DNA from: Trichomonas vaginalis G3
Lineage: Eukaryota; Parabasalia; Trichomonadida; Trichomonadidae
NCBI RefSeq assembly: GCF_026262505.1
Contig: NW_026529175.1
Coordinates: 1-64,000 of the forward strand
DNA length: 64,000 nt
Direction of reading: 5' to 3'
Below are positions 37,366 to 51,130 of the stretch, in pieces (position 1 is the stretch's first letter; the number at the start of each line of letters is the position of its first letter). The translations under genes and the position numbers were made by a program. The notes under the pieces are model-generated. The model saw nothing but the letters and a program-made list of their open reading frames with translations. It was not told the origin of the DNA and did no database searches.

Positions 37366-38225
37366 ATGATATTGAATAAAAAAATTTATAGTGTAGATAT
37401 TGATATAGATATAGATGTTAATTTTAATATGATATTTGATAAATTTTTTTATCAAAACATACTGATAATAGGTTGACATGTAATATGATATTTTGCCTTG
37501 TAAATATATTTGGTCGGCAAAATAACCTAATTACTCTTATTTTGAGTTCACTTCCACCATTTCGTCTTATGATACAACAAATTGATTTATCTTATAGAGA
37601 AGTACGCAGATACTTCAAAGAAAATCATTTCACCAAGACGCGATTAGAGCATGCCGGGCCAGAAACAGCAGTAAGATATTGGGCGCTTTCACCCAATCTT
37701 ATCTGGCACGCAGATGTTCATTATTTTAGGGGTGTTCGTGGCCAGTATATTTATGGCATAATCGACGATTTTAGCCGCAAAGTCCTAGCGTGTATACAAA
37801 TACCAGATATGCTGGCAGCGACGACAGCGAACGTTGCGGCTTCCGCCTTCATTGAATTTGGCGCCCCTTATTGTTTCTGGACCGACAACGGTTCAGAAAA
37901 TAGGGGCGCCTTTCAAGATCTACTTGAATTTGGGGGGGCCCGGCCATACAGACTCTCATTCTCCCTACCAAAATGGGAAGATTGAGAGATTCTGGCCGAC
38001 ATTGGAGCGCTGCCAAAGCATTCAGGCTATTCCTGCCTTTATTTGGGAGTACAATAATAACACACCGCATGAAGATCTCCCAATTAATCCATTAACTGGA
38101 ACAAATTACACGCCAAATCAAATGTATCAGCTGAAACCGAAATACACAAATGCAGATACAGAAAGGTTGTGGCAAATATGGATACAGATACAGGCATGAC
38201 CGCTGTTGACACATTCACAGCGTAA
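37366..38225 (+). pseudogene. IS481-like DDE transposase, plus copy B, frameshifted
   Basis: Compared with the whole minus copies it is one T shorter in the run near 37,445, has a replaced stretch near 37,927-37,945 (GGGGGGGCCCGG instead of the CTTTGGGGCGTCC context) between the second Asp and the Glu, and lacks a G near 38,180. The catalytic blocks are otherwise readable. Net length is 7 bases short. Confidence 0.85.
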
Positions 38226-38629
38226 TAATAAACATAATTTTTAATTTCATTTTTAACAAGTTTTTTTAAATGTATGTAATGAATAATTCATTAGAATATG
38301 ATAATGCACATTGTAACAGAATAGAACAATCACCAAATTTTTTTTTTGAAATTAAAAAAAAAAGTAAAAAGTATAAAGTAATCTAACCAAAAAAGATATT
38401 TAAAAGAATTTTGGAAAAAACAGAATAAGGATAATGATATTATTTTAGATACACAATCGATGTACTGAAGAATAATCCGGTAAAATGATGATATAAAATT
38501 AGATTAGTTTACAAGTAGCTAAAAGAATAAAACTATAATATAAAATAAATGAAGTTTAATGAAACAATAAAGGTTAAATAAATAATAAAGATTTTTATTT
38601 TATATCAGTATTGAGAAGAAGTAACAGCT

Positions 38630-39990
38630 GACACTTGGTAGACAACTTCTTTATGTCTAGAAAATTCTATCTTGCCTTTTATTTTTTCTCGCTGTGAAAC
38701 GTATTCGGTCATTTTTTTAAAAATTAATTTTTTGTTAGAGATAAGAGCTAAAACTCGGTAAACAACTTCTTTATGTCTAGAAAATTCTATCTTGCCTTTT
38801 ATTTTTTTCTCGCTGTGAAACGTATTCGGTCATTTTTTTAAAAATTAATTTTTTGTTAGAGATAAGAGCTAAAACTCGGTAAACAACTTCTTTATGTCTA
38901 GAAAATTCTATCTTGCCTTTTATTTTTTTCTCGCTGTGAAACGTATTCGGTCATTTTTTTAAAAATTAATTTTTTGTTAGAGATAAGAGCTAAAACTCGG
39001 TAAACAACTTCTTTATGTCTAGAAAATTCTATCTTGCCTTTTATTTTTTTCTCGCTGTGAAACGTATTCGGTCATTTTTTTAAAAATTAATTTTTTGTTA
39101 GAGATAAGAGCTAAAACTCGGTAAACAACTTCTTTATGTCTAGAAAATTCTATCTTGCCTTTTATTTTTTTCTCGCTGTGAAACGTATTCGGTCATTTTT
39201 TTAAAAATTAATTTTTTGTTAGAGATAAGAGCTAAAACTCGGTAAACAACTTCTTTATGTCTAGAAAATTCTATCTTGCCTTTTATTTTTTTCTCGCTGT
39301 GAAACGTATTCGGTCATTTTTTTAAAAATTAATTTTTTGTTAGAGATAAGAGCTAAAACTCGGTAAACAACTTCTTTATGTCTAGAAAATTCTATCTTGC
39401 CTTTTATTTTTTTCTCGCTGTGAAACGTATTCGGTCATTTTTTTAAAAATTAATTTTTTGTTAGAGATAAGAGCTAAAACTCGGTAAACAACTTCTTTAT
39501 GTCTAGAAAATTCTATCTTGCCTTTTATTTTTTTCTCGCTGTGAAACGTATTCGGTCATTTTTTTAAAAATTAATTTTTTGTTAGAGATAAGAGCTAAAA
39601 CTCGGTAAACAACTTCTTTATGTCTAGAAAATTCTATCTTGCCTTTTATTTTTTTCTCGCTGTGAAACGTATTCGGTCATTTTTTTAAAAATTAATTTTT
39701 TGTTAGAGATAAGAGCTAAAACTCGGTAAACAACTTCTTTATGTCTAGAAAATTCTATCTTGCCTTTTATTTTTTTCTCGCTGTGAAACGTATTCGGTCA
39801 TTTTTTTAAAAATTAATTTTTTGTTAGAGATAAGAGCTAAAACTCGGTAAACAACTTCTTTATGTCTAGAAAATTCTATCTTGCCTTTTATTTTTTTCTC
39901 GCTGTGAAACGTATTCGGTCATTTTTTTAAAAATTAATTTTTTGTTAGAGATAAGAGCTAAAACTTTGCAGACAACTCCCCATGTCTAGC
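38630..39990 (+). repeat. 121-bp minisatellite, plus arm B, 11 copies
   Basis: Eleven regular copies plus the degenerate last one. Same unit as in arm A, one copy more, which accounts for the 119-base longer period of this unit. Confidence 0.92.
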
Positions 39991-40967
39991 AAATTTAACA
40001 TTCGTCTCCCATTTTTATATATTTGGTTTAGAATGTTCGAAAATGCGTAATATGGTCATTAATATTAATTAAAAAGAACCTTGAATTAATTCAATCTGAT
40101 CTCACAAAATATTTTAAATTACAAACTTTGTAGTTTGAATAGATAATTAGTATTAAACTCAAATAACTAGTTTATTTTTGAATAAAAATTATTTGAATTC
40201 ATTCAATTTTGTGAATTTCCCTTCAAAAATCAAGTTTAAATATCTTATTTGCCATATAATTATAAATACAATGAAACATATTCGAAATTGAAAAGAATGA
40301 CTTTTTCTGTTCTTTCAATCATTCAATTTGAATTTTGCAATATTGGATTTCTCATTAAATAGCTATTAAAAACAACAAGCAATTTAACTTACATTCAAAT
40401 TTATTTGTGTTATATTCAATCTTCTCAAAACTTATAATTTTCGGCTATAGCATGAGTATATGCTATATAATATAATAAACCTATAATAGTATCATTCTTT
40501 CAATTATTTGAAGAGAAAACCGAAAAAATCTATTTTCGGTCTATAACAAGGTTTATCCTTCGCTTTTAAGATCATTGAATTTGATTTTTACATAAAATAG
40601 TTATATATTAGAAAATAATATGAGTTTATGTGATATTATTTTTCAGAAGATTTTGTGTTCTTATTCAAAATTTTATTTTTTTTATTCAAAAGAATCCTTA
40701 CAAAATATACATTTACTTTAATTAATATTTAAAAACGTGCTCTATCAAAAGTTCCAAAAATTCAATATTTTAGCTTTTCTGAGGTGTCACTTTTGATGAA
40801 TTTCTGTTTACAACAGTTCATTCAGATTTTTTTCGTGAACCGAAATGACACGATGACGAAACCACTATACTTAGATTTGGTGACTACCTTATATAAAAAC
40901 GATATGTGGTGTTTGGCCGGACGATAACCTCAAAAGATATGAATTGTGCACAGGTTCGATTGTTCCG

Positions 40968-41737
40968 TACCGAAATGCATCACTAGAAAAGTGACAAAAA
41001 GTGACACTTACTCTTATTTTGTGCGGCAATTTTTCTAAGTTATTTTGTTAAGCTAAATATGTTATATATCAAATCAGCTTTATAAATATTATAGAAAAGT
41101 TTATTTTTATTTTTATTTTTAATTATTATTATTATTATTTTTAAATTAAAAGAAAACATTAGAATTATATGGATATATTTAAATTAATTATAAAAATAAA
41201 ATTGAATATATTGAAGTTTGAGTTTATAGGTATACAAATTTTAGAGGCATTTTGGCTGAGAACTATGGTCTGCGAGGTACATAGATAGAATCAGTACCTC
41301 GCAGACTATAGTTCTCTATATGGCGCCGAAAATTTTTGGTGAAATGTCGTCGCATTTCACCAAAAATTTTTCGGCGCCATAGGAAGAATTGGAGGGTGTG
41401 AGATACTATTACATGCTATAGTACTCACACCCTCCAATTCTTAGCCAAAACGGCTAAAAATTGCTCACAATTTCAACAATTGTGAGCAATTTTCAGCCAT
41501 TTTGGCTGAGAACTATGGTCTGCGAGGTACATGGATAGAATCAGTACCTCGCAGACTATAGTTCTCTATATGGCGCCCAAAAAAAAATTTATGATTGTTT
41601 TTTATCAAATCTTATCCATATTATTCTATTAATGTTAATTATATTTTATCAATTATATTTTTTTAAATAATAAACACAAAATCCACTAATTTAAAATTGG
41701 CGCCAAATGTCACTTTTGCTAGTGATGCATTTCGGTA
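40968..41737. mobile_element. Nested 770-bp inverted-repeat element, copy 2
   Basis: Same terminal repeats (TACCGAAATGCATCACTAG) and internal hairpin cluster as copy 1. It was amplified with the unit, not inserted independently, because its position is the same. Confidence 0.65.
41253..41578. repeat. Hairpin cluster 1, copy 2
   Basis: Same five-hairpin chain as 30,731-31,056; no stem change was noticed. Confidence 0.9.
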
Positions 41738-41942
41738 TGATATAGTGACAACTTTACGTGTCAGATTTTATGAAAATAAGGTATTTATCACAAATATATA
41801 ATCAATATAATTATATTATAGAAGGCTATTTAATAAATCTATATTTATTATAAAATGATATTTAAAAAAATATGTATAATTATTGAATTAATTTTTGATA
41901 AGGAGTCAAAAAATTTTTGACAAAATTGAAATATATTTAAGC

Positions 41943-42148
41943 TAAGAATTGGTGGTGTGAGATACTATTTCATGCAATAGTACTCACACCCTTCAATTCT
42001 TCCTATGGCGTCGAGAAAATTTTGGTGAAATGCGACGACATTTCGCCAAAATTTCTCGACGCCATATAGAGAACTATAGTCTGCGAGGTACTGATTCTAT
42101 CTATGTACCTCGCAGGCTATAGTCCCCAGCCAAAATGGTTAAAAATTG
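41943..42148. repeat. Hairpin cluster 2, copy 2
   Basis: Same modules and order as 31,421-31,626. Confidence 0.9.
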
Positions 42149-42575
42149 TTGTGCATGAAAAATAGCATGACTTCACTTCTGATAAAAAGTGACAGTATTT
42201 GACAGTGTTTGACATCTATTTGTCATATTTGAAAAATGGAGAATAATGATGTAAGGTATACACTAATTAAAATTATTTGAGATGAAAATTTGAAGTGAAA
42301 ATAAAATTTTATTTTTTTTAAAAAAAATCATTAATATGTGATGTTTTAAATTTGTTATTATTAATTAATATCTGAAACTATTGAATTATAACAGTTTATA
42401 TGTTCTCAATTTAAAAAAAATTGTGAAGAATTTATATTTTTGGAGAAGGGTGTTTAACATTTGTGAGTGAGAATGCAAGTAGAAGTTTGGTGTTTTAAGG
42501 CTAAGTTAATATAGATTTGCTATTGCTATATATGTGAATATGTTGTGTTATAATACAAGATATAAAAATATATTA

Positions 42576-42780
42576 TTAAAATTTTCGACGCCATATAGAG
42601 AACTATAGTCTGCGAGGTACTGATTCTATTTATGTGCCTCGCAGACCGTAGTTCTCAGCCAAAATGGCTAAAAAATGGGTGCAATGTAAAAAATTGCACC
42701 CAATTTTTAGCCATTTTGGCTAGGAATTGGAGGGTGTGAGTACTATCGTTTGTAATAGTTTCTCACACCCTCTAATTCTT
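42576..42780. repeat. Hairpin cluster 3, copy 2
   Basis: Same modules and order as 32,051-32,255. Confidence 0.9.
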
Positions 42781-44834
42781 CGTATATACACATTATAAAA
42801 TCATTCAAAACGATACACATATTTTCTAAAAAACAATCCGAAAATTTTATTATGATAATTTATTAAACTTTAATCTAATTCTTAAACCAATTGAATATAT
42901 CGAATAACACAATTAATTGAATACATCTTTTGAAATTGAAAAGAAAAATTAATAAAAATAAAAAACTGAACTTTATTAAATAAAGAAAAGGTATGAAAAG
43001 AAGTTTGAAAACAATAAAAAAATAATGTGATTGTTGATAAACGATTTTTATTTCGACAATTATTAGAAAGGATTATGATAGAGTTTGTAAAATATGTTCG
43101 ATCTGTGTATGTCAAATCGTGCCAAGTTAAGTATACTAGGGACACAAATTGAGACGAGAAAAGCAAATTGAGAGGAAAAAACCGTTCAAAATGTTGTAAA
43201 CTTTTGAATTTTAGCCCAAAAATCGCGTTCTTATTTTTGACCTATTCAATTAATAATTTTAGTTTAAATAAAAAATAATTGTTTAGTCTAACGACGACAT
43301 TCTTTTGGAATAGGAAACAAGATGATTTAAAGGTGCACCCGTATATACGTTTATTTGAGAGGAGGAGGATTACCCTCTCAATTTTGAGGGATTCGTTAGT
43401 TTATTTTCTCGATGAATATGCAATAAAATTTGATTTTTACCTTATCAATATACTTCATATAATATACACATGTTCATGTAAAAACTTTTTTCCAAAATCC
43501 TCAGGAATTAAGGGATTTTTGAATTTTAATAGGGTTGCTAGATTCCCGACGATAGGTGTCTTGGAAGATTTGCCTGGTGTCATCATAGTGTCTTTAAATC
43601 AATAATTTTATTTTCGAGTTAGTTTTATCGATTTTTCAATAAAAAACATTTCTAAAACAAGAAAATAAAACGATAAAATATTTATATTTTATATAAGGAT
43701 CTTATATATTTAAAATAAATATCATTTTATTTTTTTCATTGGTGTCTGTCAAACCATAATACACTATTCAAAAATTCAATGTGTCTTGCGGCTTCAAAAG
43801 ACACCTTCAAATTGAATGATAGCACAGACACTATTGAGTTTTACCCATTTTATTTAGTTTTTACCCTTTTTATTTTTAAGAATTAATGAATAAAACAGCC
43901 GTTTTGCTATAACCTCAATCACTTTTATTTATTATTTTAAATATTATTTAATTTTATTATTTGAATAGGCAAACTTATATTTGAGAAGCTCAATTTGAGA
44001 CCACTTAATACATTGAAATATCATAAATATTGAAATATTAAAAAGTGTATTTCAAAATATTGAAATTATAAAAATTTATAATACTGAAATTGAGACAAAT
44101 TAATAAATTCAATGTGTTTTTTTGAAATAACTCTCAAATATTATTTTTTTGTTTATTTAATGATGAATAAATATGATTGCTTTAGTCAATCATAAAAACT
44201 AATTCAAGTTTAAAATAATGAAAGGATAATTTAATCGTTTTTTAAAATACAATTATTTTTTGTTATAGACCGAAAATAGATTTTTTCGGTTTTCTCTTCA
44301 AATAATTGAAAGAATGATACTATTATAGGTTTATTATATTATATAGCATATACTCATGCTATAGCCGAAAATTATAAGTTTTGAGAAGATTGAATATAAC
44401 ACAAATAAATTTGAATGTAAGTTAAATTGCTTGTTGTTTTTAATAGCTATTTAATGAGAAATCCAATATTGCAAAATTCAAATTGAATGATTGAAAGAAC
44501 AGAAAAAGTCATTCTTTTCAATTTCGAATATGTTTCATTGTATTTATAATTATATGGCAAATAAGATATTTAAACTTGATTTTTGAAGGGAAATTCACAA
44601 AATTGAATGAATTCAAATAATTTTTATTCAAAAATAAACTAGTTATTTGAGTTTAATACTAATTATCTATTCAAACTACAAAGTTTGTAATTTAAAATAT
44701 TTTGTGAGATCAGATTGAATTAATTCAAGGTTCTTTTTAATTAATATTAATGACCATATTACGCATTTTCGAACATTCTAAACCAAATATATAAAAATGG
44801 GAGACGAATGTTAAATTTGCTAGACATGGGGGAG

Positions 44835-45450
44835 TTGTCTGCAAAGTTTTAGCTCTTATCTCTAACAAAAAATTAATTTTTAAAAAAATGACCGAATACG
44901 TTTCACAGCGAGAAAAAAATAAAAGGCAAGATAGAATTTTCTAGACATAAAGAAGTTGTTTACCGAGTTTTAGCTCTTATCTCTAACAAAAAATTAATTT
45001 TTAAAAAAATGACCGAATACGTTTCACAGCGAGAAAAAAATAAAAGGCAAGATAGAATTTTCTAGACATAAAGAAGTTGTTTACCGAGTTTTAGCTCTTA
45101 TCTCTAACAAAAAATTAATTTTTAAAAAAAATGACCGAATACGTTTCACAGCGAGAAAAAAATAAAAGGCAAGATAGAATTTTCTAGACATAAAGAAGTT
45201 GTTTACCGAGTTTTAGCTCTTATCTCTAACAAAAAATTAATTTTTAAAAAAATGACCGAATACGTTTCACAGCGAGAAAAAAATAAAAGGCAAGATAGAA
45301 TTTTCTAGACATAAAGAAGTTGTTTACCGAGTTTTAGCTCTTATCTCTAACAAAAAATTAATTTTTAAAAAAATGACCGAATACGTTTCACAGCGAGAAA
45401 AAATAAAAGGCAAGATAGAATTTTCTAGACATAAAGAAGTTGTCTACCAA
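44835..45450 (-). repeat. 121-bp minisatellite, minus arm 2, 5 copies
   Basis: Five regular inverted copies plus a degenerate outer one. A few A-run length differences distinguish it from minus arm 1. Confidence 0.92.
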
Positions 45451-45861
45451 GTGTCAGCTGTTACTTCTTCTCAATACTGATATAAAATAAAAATCTTTAT
45501 TATTTATTTAACCTTTATTGTTTCATTAAACTTCATTTATTTTATATTATAGTTTTATTCTTTTAGCTACTTGTAAACTAATCTAATTTTATATCATCAT
45601 TTTACCGGATTATTCTTCAGTACATCGATTGTGTATCTAAAATAATATCATTATCCTTATTCTGTTTTTTCCAAAATTCTTTTAAATATCTTTTTTGGTT
45701 AGATTACTTTATACTTTTTACTTTTATTTTTTAATTTCAAAAAAAAAATTTGGTGATTGTTCTATTCTGTTACAATGTGCATTATCATATTCTAATGAAT
45801 TATTCATTACATACATTTAAAAAAACTTGTTAAAAATGAAATTAAAAAATTATGTTTATTA

Positions 45862-46728
45862 TTACGCTGTGAATGTGTCAACAGCGGTCATGCCTGTATC
45901 TGTATCCCATATTTGCCACAACCTTTCTGTATCTGCATTTGTGTATTTCGGTTTCAGCTGATACATTTGATTTGGCGTGTAATTTGTTCCAGTTAATGGA
46001 TTAATTGGGAGATCTTCATGCGGTGTGTTATTATTGTACTCCCAAATAAAGGCAGGAATAGCCTGAATGCTTTGGCAGCGCTCCAATGTCGGCCAGAATC
46101 TCTCAATCTTCCCATTTTGGTAGGGAGAATGAGAGTCTGTATGCCGCCATTGGACGCCCCAAAGATCAAGTAGATCTTGAAAGGCGCCCCTATTTTCTGA
46201 ACCGTTGTCGGTCCAGAAACAATAAGGGGCGCCAAATTCAATGAAGGCGGAAGCCGCAACGTTCGCTGTCGTCGCTGCCAGCATATCTGGTATTTGTATA
46301 CACGCTAGGACTTTGCGGCTAAAATCGTCGATTATGCCATAAATATACTGGCCACGAACACCCCTAAAATAATGAACATCTGCGTGCCAGATAAGATTGG
46401 GTGAAAGCGCCCAATATCTTACTGCTGTTTCTGGCCCGGCATGCTCTAATCGCGTCTTGGTGAAATGATTTTCTTTGAAGTATCTGCGTACTTCTCTATA
46501 AGATAAATCAATTTGTTGTATCATAAGACGAAATGGTGGAAGTGAACTCAAAATAAGAGTAATTAGGTTATTTTGCCGACCAAATATATTTACAAGGCAA
46601 AATATCATATTACATGTCAACCTATTATCAGTATGTTTTGATAAAAAAAATTTATCAAATATCATATTAAAATTAACATCTATATCTATATCAATATCTA
46701 CACTATAAATTTTTTTATTCAATATCAT
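45862..46728 (-). CDS. IS481-like DDE transposase, whole copy 2
   Basis: It encodes the same 288 residues as 35,337-36,203, with D117, D174 and E209 in place and the same ATG and stop context. Its 5' end faces the 352-bp centre, opposite the damaged plus copy at 47,891. Confidence 0.88.
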   Translation of the reverse strand: MILNKKIYSVDIDIDIDVNFNMIFDKFFLSKHTDNRLTCNMIFCLVNIFGRQNNLITLILSSLPPFRLMIQQIDLSYREVRRYFKENHFTKTRLEHAGPETAVRYWALSPNLIWHADVHYFRGVRGQYIYGIIDDFSRKVLACIQIPDMLAATTANVAASAFIEFGAPYCFWTDNGSENRGAFQDLLDLWGVQWRHTDSHSPYQNGKIERFWPTLERCQSIQAIPAFIWEYNNNTPHEDLPINPLTGTNYTPNQMYQLKPKYTNADTERLWQIWDTDTGMTAVDTFTA

Positions 46729-47133
46729 AGATTTCAAAAATTTATTTCAATTTTAAATTAATTTATGGTTTTCATCAAAATTGTTTTTTATTAAAAAGCA
46801 TGTTTCACAATTTTTACGGTTTCTTTCAAAAGTTATAAAAAGAGAGTCAATAAGAAATTTCAACGCTTCAAGAAGGAATCAAAGAAATTGACGAAGTTCC
46901 AGAATTTTATTCAACAATTCTTAATCAATTAACAAAAACTATACCGAAACTTATCTTACCATCCAAATCAAATCACATTACATACGGAATAAACATTTAA
47001 TCTTTTACCATTAAAATTATATTTATACGTTATTTAATTTTTTTACGTCTAAGTTGAATAGGATAATAGCCGAAGATATAAAGTAACTATAGTTTACAAG
47101 CTAAGGAACAAATCAGCATTGAAACTAAAAAAT

Positions 47134-47485
47134 AACGTATTTGAATAATTTCGTAAAAAATTAGAATTACTCGATATTAAGCATATTGCTTTTCTATCAT
47201 ATATGCTTATATTCTACAATAGTGTTACCAAACATCGGGCAACATCATACGTATAATACAACTTTTTCGTACTTCTTTATCGAATTTAAATAGAACTAAG
47301 TTTTTATTTTAAATAAAAGAGAAATAATTCTAATTTATAATCTCATTATTAATTTATTCTCATTTTAATATTTCATCGATTTTTTATTATCGATATTCAA
47401 TACAAATGAATTCATATTATAATAGTATCTAGTATAACTAGGTATTCTATCACAGTATTTCTTCAATTTATTATAATATTTCAGC
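47134..47485. other. 352-bp centre of palindromic element 2
   Basis: Same length and sequence as the centre at 36,609-36,960; no gene seen. Confidence 0.75.
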
Positions 47486-47890
47486 ATTTTTTAGTTTCAA
47501 TGCTGATTTGTTCCTTAGCTTGTAAACTATAGTTACTTTATATCTTCGGCTATTATCCTATTCAACTTAGACGTAAAAAAATTAAATAACGTATAAATAT
47601 AATTTTAATGGTAAAAGATTAAATGTTTATTCCGTATGTAATGTGATTTGATTTGGATGGTAAGATAAGTTTCGGTATAGTTTTTGTTAATTGATTAAGA
47701 ATTGTTGAATAAAATTCTGGAACTTCGTCAATTTCTTTGATTCCTTCTTGAAGCGTTGAAATTTCTTATTGACTCTCTTTTTATAACTTTTGAAAGAAAC
47801 CGTAAAAATTGTGAAACATGCTTTTTAATAAAAAACAATTTTGATGAAAACCATAAATTAATTTAAAATTGAAATAAATTTTTGAAATCT

Positions 47891-48757
47891 ATGATATTGA
47901 ATAAAAAAATTTATAGTGTAGATATTGAAATATAATATAAGATGTTAATTTTAATATGATATTTGATAAATTTTTTTTTATCAAAACATACTGATAATAG
48001 GTTGACATGTAATATGATATTTTGCCTTGTAAATATATTTGGTCGGCAAAATAACCTAATTACTCTTATTTTGAGTTCACTTCCACCATTTCGTCTTATG
48101 ATACAACAAATTGATTTATCTTATAGAGAAGTACGCAGATACTTCAAAGAAAATCATTTCACCAAGACGCGATTAGAGCATGCCGGGCCAGAAACAGCAG
48201 TAAGATATTGGGCGCTTTCACCCAATCTTATCTGGCACGCAGATTTCATTATTTTAGGGGTGTTCGTGGCCAGTATATTTATGGCATAATCGACGATTTT
48301 AGCCGCAAAGTCCTAGCGTGTATACAAATACCAGATATGCTGGCAGCGACGACAGCGAACGTTGCGGCTTCCGCCTTCATTGAATTTGGCGCCCCTTATT
48401 GTTTCTGGACCGACAACGGTTCAGAAAATAGGGCGCCTTTCAAATCTACTTGATCTTTGGGGCGTCCAATGGCGGCATACAGACTCTCATTCTCCCTACC
48501 AAAATGGGAAGATTGAGAGATTCTGGCCGACATTGGAGCGCTGCCAAAGCATTCAGGCTATTCCTGCCTTTATTTGGGAGTACAATAATAACACACCGCA
48601 TGAAGATCTCCCAATTAATCCATTAACTGGAACAAATTACACGCCAAATCAAATGTATCAGCTGAAACCGAAATACACAAATGCAGATACAGAAAGGTTG
48701 TGGCAAATATGGGATACAGATACAGGCATGACCGCTGTTGACACATTCACAGCGTAA
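47891..48757 (+). pseudogene. IS481-like DDE transposase, plus copy C, frameshifted
   Basis: Several small indels relative to the whole copies: a rearranged GATATAGATATAG stretch near 47,925-47,942, a longer T run near 47,970, a missing G near 48,245 (GCAGATTTCATT), and lost bases near 48,433 and 48,444. They nearly cancel in length, but the frame changes several times. The catalytic blocks remain recognisable in different frames. Confidence 0.85.
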
Positions 48758-49159
48758 TAATAAACATAATTTTAATTTCATTTTTAACAAGTTTTTTTAA
48801 ATGTATGTAATGAATAATTCATTAGAATATGATAATGCACATTGTAACAGAATAGAACAATCACCAAATTTTTTTTTTGAAATTAAAAAATAAAAGTAAA
48901 AAGTATAAAGTAATCTAACCAAAAAAGATATTTAAAAGAATTTTGGAAAAAAACAGAATAAGGATAATGATATTATTTTAGATACACAATCGATGTACTG
49001 AAGAATAATCCGGTAAAATGATGATATAAAATTAGATTAGTTTACAAGTAGCTAAAAGAATAAAACTATAATATAAAATAAATGAAGTTTAATGAAACAA
49101 TAAAGGTTAAATAAATAATAAAGATTTTTATTTTATATCAGTATTGAGAAGAAGTAACA

Positions 49160-51130
49160 GCTGACACTTGGTAGACAACTTCTTTATGTCTAGAAAATTC
49201 TATCTTGCCTTTTATTTTTTCTCGCTGTGAAACGTATTCGGTCATTTTTTTAAAATTAATTTTTTGTTAGAGATAAGAGCTAAAACTCGGTAAACAACTT
49301 CTTTATGTCTAGAAAATTCTATCTTGCCTTTTATTTTTTTCTCGCTGTGAAACGTATTCGGTCATTTTTTTAAAAATTAATTTTTGTTAGAGATAAGAGC
49401 TAAAACTCGGTAAACAACTTCTTTATGTCTAGAAAATTCTATCTTGCCTTTTATTTTTTTCTCGCTGTGAAACGTATTCGGTCATTTTTTTAAAAATTAA
49501 TTTTTTGTTAGAGATAAGAGCTAAAACTCGGTAAACAACTTCTTTATGTCTAGAAAATTCTATCTTGCCTTTTATTTTTTTCTCGCTGTGAAACGTATTC
49601 GGTCATTTTTTTAAAAATTAATTTTTTGTTAGAGATAAGAGCTAAAACTCGGTAAACAACTTCTTTATGTCTAGAAAATTCTATCTTGCCTTTTATTTTT
49701 TTCTCGCTGTGAAACGTATTCGGTCATTTTTTTAAAAATTAATTTTTTGTTAGAGATAAGAGCTAAAACTCGGTAAACAACTTCTTTATGTCTAGAAAAT
49801 TCTATCTTGCCTTTTATTTTTTTCGCTGTGAAACGTATTCGGTCATTTTTTTAAAAATTAATTTTTTGTTAGAGATAAGAGCTAAAACTCGGTAAACAAC
49901 TTCTTTATGTCTAGAAAATTCTATCTTGCCTTTTATTTTTTTCTCGCTGTGAAACGTATTCGGTCATTTTTTTAAAAATTAATTTTTTGTTAGAGATAAG
50001 AGCTAAAACTCGGTAAACAACTTCTTTATGTCTAGAAAATTCTATCTTGCCTTTTATTTTTTTCTCGCTGTGAAACGTATTCGGTCATTTTTTTAAAAAT
50101 TAATTTTTTGTTAGAGATAAGAGCTAAAACTCGGTAAACAACTTCTTTATGTCTAGAAAATTCTATCTTGCCTTTTATTTTTTTCTCGCTGTGAAACGTA
50201 TTCGGTCATTTTTTTAAAAATTAATTTTTTGTTAGAGATAAGAGCTAAAACTCGGTAAACAACTTCTTTATGTCTAGAAAATTCTATCTTGCCTTTTATT
50301 TTTTTCTCGCTGTGAAACGTATTCGGTCATTTTTTTAAAAATTAATTTTTTGTTAGAGATAAGAGCTAAAACTCGGTAAACAACTTCTTTATGTCTAGAA
50401 AATTCTATCTTGCCTTTTATTTTTTTCTCGCTGTGAAACGTATTCGGTCATTTTTTTAAAAATTAATTTTTTGTTAGAGATAAGAGCTAAAACTCGGTAA
50501 ACAACTTCTTTATGTCTAGAAAATTCTATCTTGCCTTTTATTTTTTTCTCGCTGTGAAACGTATTCGGTCATTTTTTTAAAAATTAATTTTTTGTTAGAG
50601 ATAAGAGCTAAAACTCGGTAAACAACTTCTTTATGTCTAGAAAATTCTATCTTGCCTTTTATTTTTTTCTCGCTGTGAAACGTATTCGGTCATTTTTTTA
50701 AAAATTAATTTTTTGTTAGAGATAAGAGCTAAAACTCGGTAAACAACTTCTTTATGTCTAGAAAATTCTATCTTGCCTTTTATTTTTTTCTCGCTGTGAA
50801 ACGTATTCGGTCATTTTTTTAAAAATTAATTTTTTGTTAGAGATAAGAGCTAAAACTCGGTAAACAACTTCTTTATGTCTAGAAAATTCTATCTTGCCTT
50901 TTATTTTTTTCTCGCTGTGAAACGTATTCGGTCATTTTTTTAAAAATTAATTTTTTGTTAGAGATAAGAGCTAAAACTCGGTAAACAACTTCTTTATGTC
51001 TAGAAAATTCTATCTTGCCTTTTATTTTTTTCTCGCTGTGAAACGTATTCGGTCATTTTTTTAAAAATTAATTTTTTGTTAGAGATAAGAGCTAAAACTT
51101 TGCAGACAACTCCCCATGTCTAGCAAATTT
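49160..51130 (+). repeat. 121-bp minisatellite, plus arm C, 16 copies
   Basis: The longest array in the window. The five extra copies relative to arm B explain the 605-base longer period of this unit. A few copies have one- or two-base losses (for example TTTTTCGCTGTG near 49,820). Confidence 0.92.

Larger units (their letters stand above)
33735..40549. mobile_element. Palindromic IS481-like transposon element, copy 1
   Basis: Inverted arms 33,735-36,608 and 36,961-40,549 surround a 352-bp centre; the termini are TTGTTATAGACCGAAAATAG and its complement. Each arm has, from the outside in, a 0.5-kb AT-rich end, a 121-bp minisatellite (5 copies left, 11 right), and a transposase gene whose 5' end points to the centre. 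The arm length difference (715 bases) is six minisatellite units. No target-site duplication is evident because both flanks are the 3.7-kb segment. The transposase genes diverge from the centre. Confidence 0.85.
40550..44259. repeat. 3.7-kb inter-element segment, copy 2
   Basis: Near-identical to copy 1 at an offset of about 10,522-10,525; one 3-base insertion (TTG near 42,542) and a few single-base changes were seen. It holds the same hairpin clusters and nested element and no supported gene. Confidence 0.85.

Noticed and set aside
33735-40549. Long inverted arms considered as LTRs of a retroelement because of the integrase-like core
   Set aside because: The arms are inverted, not direct; there is no reverse transcriptase, gag or primer-binding site; the protein has the IS481-like layout.
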